Origin: DATAYF01 sp036272735
GTDB lineage: Bacteria; Chloroflexota; Ktedonobacteria; Ktedonobacterales; Ktedonobacteraceae
Assembly: GCA_036272735.1 (NCBI GenBank)
Contig: DATAYF010000400.1
Span: 1-17,191 of the forward strand
Reading direction: 5' to 3'
DNA length: 17,191 nt
Positions 1 through 6,207 of this stretch are shown here, piece after piece. Under the pieces are notes generated by a model that searched no databases, had not been told where the DNA came from, and saw only the letters and a list, made by a program, of their open reading frames with translations. The position numbers were made by a program, and so were the translations under genes. How positions within the stretch are numbered: the first letter of the stretch is position 1; each line of letters begins with the position of its first letter.

Positions 1-53
1 GCGCAGTTACCAACGCCAATAATGGCCACTCGTACCTTCGATGTGCTCGGCAT
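1..53 (-). CDS. ino1: inositol-3-phosphate synthase, N-terminal fragment (cut by window edge)
   Basis: Only 17 codons lie in the window, reading MPSTSKVRVAIIGVGNC from the ATG at 53. The basic residue followed by VRVAIIGVGNCA matches the start of the bacterial/actinobacterial-type myo-inositol-1-phosphate synthase, where GxGN opens the NAD-binding Rossmann fold. That enzyme converts glucose 6-phosphate to inositol 3-phosphate for inositol lipids and related metabolites. A Shine-Dalgarno AGGAG (complement of 61-65) sits 7 nt upstream of the ATG and supports the start. The gene lies downstream of the DUF4012 gene on the same strand, but a terminator at 137-174 separates them. Its own promoter should therefore be within 54-136; a TATGAT there is only a weak -10 candidate. 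The short stretch limits certainty; another Rossmann dehydrogenase is possible. Confidence 0.6.
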   Translation of the reverse strand, partial: MPSTSKVRVAIIGVGNC

Positions 54-136
54 ATAAAAACTCCTCTTTACGTACGTCCAAATTTGAGTCATGGAACCAC
101 TCACTATCATACCCCCTGAGCCTGCTTGAATGCTAT

Positions 137-174
137 AAAAAAAGGGCAAAAAGCAAAACAGCGCTTTTTTGCCC
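137..174 (-). terminator. rho-independent terminator of the DUF4012 gene
   Basis: On the minus strand GGGCAAAAAAGC-type and GCTTTTTGCCC-type arms (163-174 and 144-154) pair almost perfectly with one bulged base across an 8-nt loop. Seven U residues (complement of 137-143) follow. It lies 29 nt past the stop of the 203-3025 gene and insulates the inositol-phosphate synthase gene downstream. Confidence 0.8.
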
Positions 175-202
175 CCTGGCCTCTGCCTTGTTGGCCGAAT
201 TA

Positions 203-3025
203 TCAAGGATGGCTGGTTGTAAGTTTACAGCCTGGACTGCTGGTATTGTGAGTGCGACCAGTATCGAGCGTAAAAGCGGTATCCTGGCTAATGGTTCCGC
301 TAGATTTGAGGCTTGTACCAGACGAACACGTTCCAGGTGCCGTTTGTATGCTTAGGCTGTACTGAGGATAGACAGAAGCCTGGCGCTGGAACAGCAGCGC
401 ATAGGGGCTGTTAGCCTGCTGGGCGGGAACGTACCAGGAGAGCGAGATATTCATGGTGCAGTTTTTGGGAATGACCACCCAACCCCCAAACATTGCACGA
501 CCTGGCTCATCGCTCTGCATATTAGTGGGTGGTCCAATGGTATCCAGTGGGTGATACTCGCCCGCGTAGGGATCACCAAGCATCGGAGCGGATGCTCCCG
601 CATCGTAGCCCCCTGGGGGGCAGACAAGTTCGTTGTTGGGATAGATACCATCAGCCGGGCAAGCACCAAGTACACCACCACAGAGTGCAGTACCGGTATC
701 GAAGCCATCGCCGGAGCGAAATTGGGCGTTGGTTGGGACATAGAAGCGCATATAGTCGCGGTAGGTGTCCAGGCCATACACGGGGCCACGCTGGTTGTAC
801 GCCAGGCGCATATTGAACTGGTGCAGCGCTCCACCGCTTGAGTCTAGCGTGACGGTATCGTTCATAATGCTCTGCACGTACTGCGAAGCTTTACTGGCAC
901 TAAGGTTCATCTGGACCACGTAGAGGCCATCGTGCTTTGTCGAGCGGTCCATTTCTCCGGCAAAACCATACTGTTGAAGCAGACCTTCTACCTGTGGATT
1001 GGTCGCATACACCTGAAGATCACGCGACTTGAGATCGGTTAACACCTGTTTGCCGAGGGCGAGTATTTCCTGAGGCGGGGCCTGGCGAGCGTTCTGCATC
1101 AGTTCCTTTGCAAGGCGAGCGGTGAAGAGTTTACGAGCCTGATCGGGGTTATAGACTTTTTCCACTAATTCTTCTTTGCGAATCCCTTTATTATCAAGCT
1201 GGTAGTAGTGCAGTTTGGCCTCAAGGTTCTGGGCCGTAATGGTCTCGCCGTATTGTGGGATGTGAATAGGGCCAGTCACCTGTAGTACGTGTTGGATCAT
1301 GACAGGCGTAATGGTAATCGCGCCATCGACCTGGTGGTTTGTATCAGCCGCGTATTGTTCGATAGCTAGTTTGGCCGAAGTTGGAAAATCGGCCGAGAGA
1401 TTGGAGTCACGTAGCCCCCAGTTGGCAAAAGGCCACCAGGAGCGATAAGCTGATGGCGCAACAGCTCCCATGGTCGGATTGCCATTAGCATATTCGACTA
1501 ATCCGATATTGTGCAATGAGAACGGACCCACACGACCACCATTGATATTCAATTCACCATACTGACCGGTAAAGCCTCCGGTTGCACGTAGTTCGCCGCT
1601 ATCCAGCGTCTGTACGAGGAAGGTACGCGGCGTACCGATGCCGAGCAGCCAATTTGCCTCGGGCAGCAATTTTTTTACGAGTGTTAAAGCCTGATCTGCT
1701 TGCGGCAAATACGGCAATAGTTGTGTGAGTTGTGTACGTTGCTGTGCACTCACTGGCAATGCGGCTAGCGAGAGGTTATGTGATTGATTTTGCATGTCAT
1801 TGACCAGGGGGAGGATGTTGGTAATGGTCGTGCCAAGCATATTGAAATCAGTTTGTGTCAATAGCGGGCCTTTCGCATTACTCAGCAATGAGCTACCGTG
1901 CAGCCTGGGAGCCAGTGCGGTCAGTGCATCAATCCCCTTGCTCCCAATTTCAGAAACGTCGGACGCCATCTGGCAGGCGGCTATGGCGCTGGAAATGGTC
2001 GAACGAGAGACGGGAAGATATTGATTGAGGCCTTGAATGACGAAGGATTGCTTCAGCATTTGTTGCGTGGTCAAGAATTCACCACGCGCCTGCTCGAAAT
2101 CCTGTTTGGCGAGCGCAAGCCTGTGGGGGTCCATGATGTTTGTAGGATGATTTTTTGCGCCTGTAAAAACGCTTTTCACCGCGAGCAGATCATGAACCCC
2201 ATTGGACGCATGCGTCTTCAAACTACTGTAGGTCACAAGCCCTGCGATACCGCTAAAGAGTGTGAGCAAGGTGGGTACAAGGATCAGGATGAGCAAAACA
2301 ACAGAGAGGGTACGATGTTCCAGTGTGAAGCGTCGCACACGCTGCTTTGTGCGTGCTATACGTGAACGCGCGCGGTCACTCTGTGCCGCGTGATTTATGG
2401 ATGCACCACGTGATGCGACGGTTGCTGGCATGGATGGCGCAACCTGCTGCATGGGAGCAAAGGCGGTTCGCGGTGGCGCGATAGGTGGTGTATTAGGCAC
2501 CTGCATGGATGGAGTAGCCTGCCGCATGGGAGCAAAGGCGGTCCGCGGTGGCGCGATGGGTGGTGTATTAGGTATTTGCATGGGTGGAGCAGCCTGCCGC
2601 ATGGGAGCAAAGGCGGTCCGCGTGGGCGCGATGGGTGGTGTATTAGGTATTTGCATGGGTGGAGCAGCCTGCTTTACGGGAACAAATGCCGTTCGCGGTG
2701 GCGCACTGCTAGGAACAGCTAGCTGCGCCGTTTCCTGTTTGTCTAGTGAGACCTGAGCGGTAGATACAGCGCTTTCTTTTTTCGTCTCCTCATTTGCAAT
2801 ATCAACGTGAGGAGCAGAAACGGTAGGTATCGCGTTTTCCTCCTTCGTCTCAGCGTTTTCAATAGCTCTGTGAGGAGCAGAAGTGACAAAACTCGTTGGT
2901 CGTATGAAGAGAGAACTGCGCGCGTGTTCAGCATTGTTCGTGGTCGAAACTCCTTGGACGTGTGCGTCGCCCCGCGTAGAAGTGCGCTGATCCCGCGATT
3001 GATCACGAGTTGGTGAACTGGACAT
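203..3025 (-). CDS. DUF4012-family membrane-anchored protein with Pro-rich repeat head (940 aa)
   Basis: Start: ATG at 3025, with AGGGG six nt upstream (complement of 3032-3036). Residues 1-220 are low-complexity and presumably cytoplasmic. They hold two 21-residue repeats (49-90) and about 3.5 copies of a 25-residue Pro-rich repeat (110-199). A basic stretch (218-238) precedes one transmembrane helix (about 241-267), so the remainder should be outside the cell. The DUF4012 core is around 465-600, with the family hallmark ELRATGGFTGQYGEL (478-492). The tail carries six cysteines (782, 789, 802, 856, 900, 933) matched in the paralogue at 6208-8427, suggesting conserved disulfides. DUF4012 proteins are common in Gram-positive-type bacteria and Chloroflexota; their biochemical role is not established. 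A surface or envelope role is inference. The gene ends 29 nt before a good terminator. Its promoter was not identified with confidence. Confidence 0.85.
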   Translation of the reverse strand: MSSSPTRDQSRDQRTSTRGDAHVQGVSTTNNAEHARSSLFIRPTSFVTSAPHRAIENAETKEENAIPTVSAPHVDIANEETKKESAVSTAQVSLDKQETAQLAVPSSAPPRTAFVPVKQAAPPMQIPNTPPIAPTRTAFAPMRQAAPPMQIPNTPPIAPPRTAFAPMRQATPSMQVPNTPPIAPPRTAFAPMQQVAPSMPATVASRGASINHAAQSDRARSRIARTKQRVRRFTLEHRTLSVVLLILILVPTLLTLFSGIAGLVTYSSLKTHASNGVHDLLAVKSVFTGAKNHPTNIMDPHRLALAKQDFEQARGEFLTTQQMLKQSFVIQGLNQYLPVSRSTISSAIAACQMASDVSEIGSKGIDALTALAPRLHGSSLLSNAKGPLLTQTDFNMLGTTITNILPLVNDMQNQSHNLSLAALPVSAQQRTQLTQLLPYLPQADQALTLVKKLLPEANWLLGIGTPRTFLVQTLDSGELRATGGFTGQYGELNINGGRVGPFSLHNIGLVEYANGNPTMGAVAPSAYRSWWPFANWGLRDSNLSADFPTSAKLAIEQYAADTNHQVDGAITITPVMIQHVLQVTGPIHIPQYGETITAQNLEAKLHYYQLDNKGIRKEELVEKVYNPDQARKLFTARLAKELMQNARQAPPQEILALGKQVLTDLKSRDLQVYATNPQVEGLLQQYGFAGEMDRSTKHDGLYVVQMNLSASKASQYVQSIMNDTVTLDSSGGALHQFNMRLAYNQRGPVYGLDTYRDYMRFYVPTNAQFRSGDGFDTGTALCGGVLGACPADGIYPNNELVCPPGGYDAGASAPMLGDPYAGEYHPLDTIGPPTNMQSDEPGRAMFGGWVVIPKNCTMNISLSWYVPAQQANSPYALLFQRQASVYPQYSLSIQTAPGTCSSGTSLKSSGTISQDTAFTLDTGRTHNTSSPGCKLTTSHP
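2429..2698 (-). repeat. 75-bp tandem repeats encoding a 25-aa Pro-rich unit
   Basis: About 3.5 direct copies of a 75-bp unit code for residues 110-199 of the DUF4012 protein. The consensus unit begins PRTAFAPMRQAAPPMQ and ends IPNTPPIAP. The middle copies are nearly identical at DNA level; the first and last have diverged. The array is in frame, so copy-number change would lengthen or shorten the linker without breaking the gene. Confidence 0.9.
2756..2881 (-). repeat. two 63-bp degenerate repeats in the same N-terminal region
   Basis: Residues 49-69 and 70-90 of the DUF4012 protein align as SAPH-x2/3-I-x-N-x-ETK-x-E-x-A and similar. The DNA shares blocks such as GAGGAGCAGAA on the plus strand. 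This second, older-looking, acidic repeat family lies next to the Pro-rich array. Confidence 0.65.
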
Positions 3026-3260
3026 TATGTACCCCTATAAAATAGATAAGGCTGTAAACCTCTACTTCAAATTTCTATAATTCTTTAAACATGCATATAT
3101 ATAAGGTCACCACCAAAAGCATTTGTATTATGATCGCGGCTATGCCTTGCAAGCGGTAGCGTTATACTTATTATAACGCCGCTATATACAATAACGTATC
3201 AGTCAGGACGTTGTTATCGCTTTTAGCCAAATTGGGCGAGAGAATACAGGCATTATCTTG
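3026..3260. other. AT-rich intergenic region with a perfect 8-bp inverted repeat
   Basis: This 235-nt gap lies between the WD40 stop and the start of the downstream DUF4012 gene, both on the minus strand. GCGTTATA (3159-3166) and TATAACGC (3172-3179) form a perfect palindrome with a 5-nt loop, and outer GCG/CGC can pair after a small bulge. No U-tract follows on either strand, so a protein-binding site or a weak terminator is possible. No convincing -35/-10 pair was found for the DUF4012 gene, although the stretch is AT-rich enough to hold one. Confidence 0.4.
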
Positions 3261-5324
3261 CTATTTTTCAAATTCTCTTGCGGACTCTTCAGATCGCATG
3301 TACTTTATCTCTTCCAGGCGCCATACTTGAGTTGCACCACTGCAATAACCGGTAACGAGCAGCGTACCATCAGGCTGGAACGTGCTTGCTATCAGGTGCG
3401 TATGTTCGTGTGTTATCTGGTAGTCTGTGATGCCGGGGAGGATGGACCAGAGCAGCATGCATTCAGACAGTGGCTGCTCTCTGCTGTTGAGTGCGAGTAC
3501 GCGTGGTGGCGGGACTTCTGTTGTCATCCTGGGGGGGACGTCTGATTCCAGGTTCTCCAGGTTCCATACGCGAATATATCCATCATACGTCGTGCTTGCC
3601 AGGCGCTTTCCATCAGAGGAGAAGGCCACGTTCACCACCGAACCATGAGCATGATGGAGGGTGTTGTACAGTTGTCCACTCTCAAGGTTCCATAGGTACA
3701 CCATGCCATCGCCACTTCCAGCAGCCAGCAGGCTACCATTGGGGCTGAAGGCCAGACTGAGAATGGTTTGCTGGTGCCCTTCAAGTGTCATTAGCAGTGT
3801 ACCAGAAGGCATATTCCATAGACTGATAGTGCGATCTGTCGAACCGGAAGCCAGCAGCGTATCCTGAAGATTGAAGGCCACGCTACTTATGCGTCCTTCA
3901 TGGCCTTCACAGGTATGCATGAGCAAGTTGGTAGACATATCCCAGAGGCGGACACGATTATCTTCGCATCCAGCGGCCAGTAGGTCCCCACCGTAATTGA
4001 ATGCAGCACAATAGATCCATTGTTGGGGACCACGTAAACGCTGGGGACGCTGTTTTTGTTGCTCGGTCTGCCAGATGCAAAGCGAACCGGAAAAGAGTGG
4101 GGCCTGGGTCCATGAAGCAATATGTTGACCATCGGCACTTAGCGCGACGCCTCCCTCACCGCGTGAACCGAGAAACTGAAAAGTGTATTGTAGTTTGCCA
4201 GCAGGAAGTTGCCAGAGACGAATAGCGCCATCGCTTGCTCCTGTCGCTAGCAAGGTCAGATCGGCATTGAAAGCACTGCTCGCGCGCGTACTGAGCAGCG
4301 TCTCAATGCGATAGCGTTCCTGGCCTGTCTGAAGATCCCACCAGCGAACCGTACGATCATCGGCGCAGGAGATCAGCATGCGACCACCAGGACTAAAGGA
4401 GATGTGTGAGACGCGTTCACGATGTCCAGCAAGGCAGCGCAACTCACCGCGTGTCTCGACGTCCCAGAGGTAAATTGGTCGCACGTTTTCTTCAATACAG
4501 GTCGTAGCCAGTATGTGACCGTCGGGATGAAATACTGGTTTCCACACTCTGCGGTCGAAGCCATCATCGGCTCTGCCCGTTGCGACATCCCATAGACGCA
4601 TCCAGGTATCACCATCGCCACCGCCACATTCACCGCACACCAGCCAGTCACCATTGGGGCTGAAGGCCAGGCCTTCGACTCTGCCGCCCCTGGTCGGCGC
4701 TTCCATCTGGTTGAGCAATTGACCATCGGCGGTGCGCCAGAGCCAGACATTGTCGTTCTCGAAATTCCCGGTGGCGATGAATTGGGCATCAGGGCTGATG
4801 GCGACACTTTTATTCGCCGGGTAATTTTCCTCCTCGACTTGCAGCGTATGTAGGAGTGCGCCATCAGCCGTGTTCCACAGGCAGACACCATCGTTATAAA
4901 GCGCGATAGCTAGCAACGCCCCGTCGGCGCTAAAGGTGATATCGGTTGGAACGTCCTCGCCGATATCCAATGTACGTGTTAACTGGCCACTAAGCACGTT
5001 CCAGAGAAATATTTTGCTGTGAGCAGCCAGTGCAAGGCACGCCGTGGCTCGATGAAACGCCGAAAAAACCGAGGGGCAGATGATCGTCCAGTAGATTGTG
5101 CGCGTGGGAGCGTGAACAAGCGTAGCACTACGCGGTGACACGAGTATTGCATGCTCGTCTGTTAGCGGAAAAGCCTGGCTCACACTGTAAAGCACCTCAG
5201 CTTGTTCGTTATCAGTCAGCTCTGGATGCTGAAAATATCCACGGAGCGTTAACAGATCGGACTCAACCGTCGAAAGCGTTGCGGCTGGCAAGGGTGTGTT
5301 GTGGGCGTAAGGTTGATCTTTCAT
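3261..5324 (-). CDS. WD40-repeat protein, about 13 blades (687 aa)
   Basis: WD40 proteins form beta-propellers that serve as protein-interaction platforms. After an N-terminal segment of about 90 residues with no recognised domain, the chain is almost entirely WD repeats. Blade-ending motifs recur from about residue 107 to 668, among them IFLWN, VCLWN, VWLWR, MRLWD, IYLWD, VRWWD, IRLWQ, VRLWD, ISLWN, VYLWN, IRVWN and TQVWR. Roughly 13-14 blades would make two seven-bladed propellers. No kinase, NACHT, protease or membrane segment is fused to it, and no signal peptide is visible. The ATG at 5324 is preferred because AGAGGA sits about 5 nt upstream; an in-frame TTG at 5366 lacks a ribosome site. 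The gene lies 74 nt downstream of the HTH-like gene on the same strand and is probably co-transcribed. Its partner and function are unknown. Confidence 0.85.
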   Translation of the reverse strand: MKDQPYAHNTPLPAATLSTVESDLLTLRGYFQHPELTDNEQAEVLYSVSQAFPLTDEHAILVSPRSATLVHAPTRTIYWTIICPSVFSAFHRATACLALAAHSKIFLWNVLSGQLTRTLDIGEDVPTDITFSADGALLAIALYNDGVCLWNTADGALLHTLQVEEENYPANKSVAISPDAQFIATGNFENDNVWLWRTADGQLLNQMEAPTRGGRVEGLAFSPNGDWLVCGECGGGDGDTWMRLWDVATGRADDGFDRRVWKPVFHPDGHILATTCIEENVRPIYLWDVETRGELRCLAGHRERVSHISFSPGGRMLISCADDRTVRWWDLQTGQERYRIETLLSTRASSAFNADLTLLATGASDGAIRLWQLPAGKLQYTFQFLGSRGEGGVALSADGQHIASWTQAPLFSGSLCIWQTEQQKQRPQRLRGPQQWIYCAAFNYGGDLLAAGCEDNRVRLWDMSTNLLMHTCEGHEGRISSVAFNLQDTLLASGSTDRTISLWNMPSGTLLMTLEGHQQTILSLAFSPNGSLLAAGSGDGMVYLWNLESGQLYNTLHHAHGSVVNVAFSSDGKRLASTTYDGYIRVWNLENLESDVPPRMTTEVPPPRVLALNSREQPLSECMLLWSILPGITDYQITHEHTHLIASTFQPDGTLLVTGYCSGATQVWRLEEIKYMRSEESAREFEK

Positions 5325-5398
5325 GCTTATCCTCTTCGGTTTTTCTTTTCTTCCTAATAGTGACAATTGCTAGCAAGAAAAAACGGCAAGGAGTTTTG

Positions 5399-5899
5399 CT
5401 AATGCGTGACCAACTCTTCGACGAGCGGAATCTGTGTATTTTGCAGCGTATACCCAATGCCGGTGAAACGTGAAATTACTTCTAAGACAGCCTCAGCATT
5501 TTTGCGTAGGGCAGGTTGACCAAGAAACATAAAGTAGATAGTTTTTGGATCGATTTCAGTGGCCTGGCTGACCTTATACACACTGAGGTCATAGTAGTGA
5601 CGCAGTTGGGAAAGCGTTGGCTGGGTTGGCAACATGCTGGTGTGTTTGCTCATTTCGCGATTGGTCGAGAGTAAGAAAATGATGTCACCAACATCAGCAT
5701 GGGTATAACAGGTGCCAGAGAGACGCGAGAGCGATGCAAGCACCAAGTCAACGACATATGTTTCAGCTTTGCCTACCTTGTCGAACACAATAATATCGTC
5801 TGGTGCGACCGTGGGAGTGACACGAATAAGTTCACCAAGTGAGATATTTTGACGGAGACGAAGTGTGTGAAAAGAAGGTCGTTCATTGTACTGGACCAT
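5399..5899 (-). CDS. tandem degenerate XRE/HTH-like protein (166 aa), putative regulator
   Basis: The ATG at 5899 has AGGGGGAA (complement of 5906-5913) about 6-8 nt upstream. The protein appears to be two diverged copies of one ~60-residue module. Residues 10-73 and 96-157 align at LRxxxxxSxxxL/V, at DPKTIY-like helix residues, and at SRLSGTCYT versus SRFTGIGYT. The second copy resembles a Cro/C1 (XRE) helix-turn-helix: LSQLRHYYDLSVYKVSQA, then DPKTIYFMFLGQPALRKNAE. The first copy is more degraded and may no longer bind DNA. Nothing suggests an enzyme or membrane segment. It is the first gene of a likely two-gene unit with the WD40 protein and is divergent to a DUF4012 gene, which fits a local regulator (inference). 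It could instead be a structural adaptor that kept only the fold. Confidence 0.65.
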   Translation of the reverse strand: MVQYNERPSFHTLRLRQNISLGELIRVTPTVAPDDIIVFDKVGKAETYVVDLVLASLSRLSGTCYTHADVGDIIFLLSTNREMSKHTSMLPTQPTLSQLRHYYDLSVYKVSQATEIDPKTIYFMFLGQPALRKNAEAVLEVISRFTGIGYTLQNTQIPLVEELVTH

Positions 5900-6207
5900 A
5901 GTGGATTCCCCCTCACTACCTGACCATCTTACTATATTGCAGCAACCAATTGTTTGGCTTATGTATTGTTATTTATTGCCTCTATCCATTGCTTACTCCC
6001 TAAATGGTGATAAAGCAATGTAACACAACATGTATCATACTATAACACGCTGCATGTGTTTTGTACAGTTTATAGTATTTTTGGCTATTGGATTAGTCAA
6101 CAAAGGGGCGCAGGAAAACGTTTTGGGTAGGGACATACAATGTATTATAAGGGGGTATTCTCATGGGTATTTTCATTTTAGCATGCAGGAGGCAACCATA
6201 ACCTGCC
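5900..6207. other. divergent intergenic region with three TACTATA motifs
   Basis: This AT-rich 308-nt region separates the minus-strand HTH/WD40 unit from the plus-strand DUF4012 gene. TACTATA occurs at 5930-5936 and 6038-6044 and inverted (TATAGTA) at 6071-6077. The last two extend to a perfect inverted repeat ATACTATA/TATAGTAT (6037-6044 and 6071-6078), with inner ACAC/GTGT pairing possible. Each may be a -10 element (TATAGT) or an operator. No convincing open reading frame or RNA gene was seen here. Confidence 0.4.
6123..6151 (+). promoter_or_regulatory. candidate sigma70-type promoter for the 6208 DUF4012 gene
   Basis: TTGGGT (6123-6128), a 17-nt spacer and TATAAG (6146-6151) match the housekeeping layout moderately. 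Transcription would start near 6158, leaving a leader of about 50 nt that contains AGGAGG at 6187-6192. Confidence 0.35.

Noticed and set aside
2429..2698. Regularly spaced repeats considered as a CRISPR array
   Set aside because: The units are contiguous 75-bp tandem copies without unique spacers and lie in frame within a coding region.
2397..2756. Repetitive plus-strand frame (Gly/Met/Ala-rich repeats)
   Set aside because: It is the complement of the Pro-rich repeat array of the DUF4012 gene, where the minus-strand frame is long and has a transmembrane and DUF4012 context.
5325..5366. Upstream TTG start for the WD40 gene
   Set aside because: No ribosome site precedes it, whereas ATG 5324 has AGAGGA at good spacing.
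5367..5398. Terminator between the HTH-like and WD40 genes
   Set aside because: Only a 4-bp GCAA/TTGC stem precedes the T-run on the minus strand; too weak to call.
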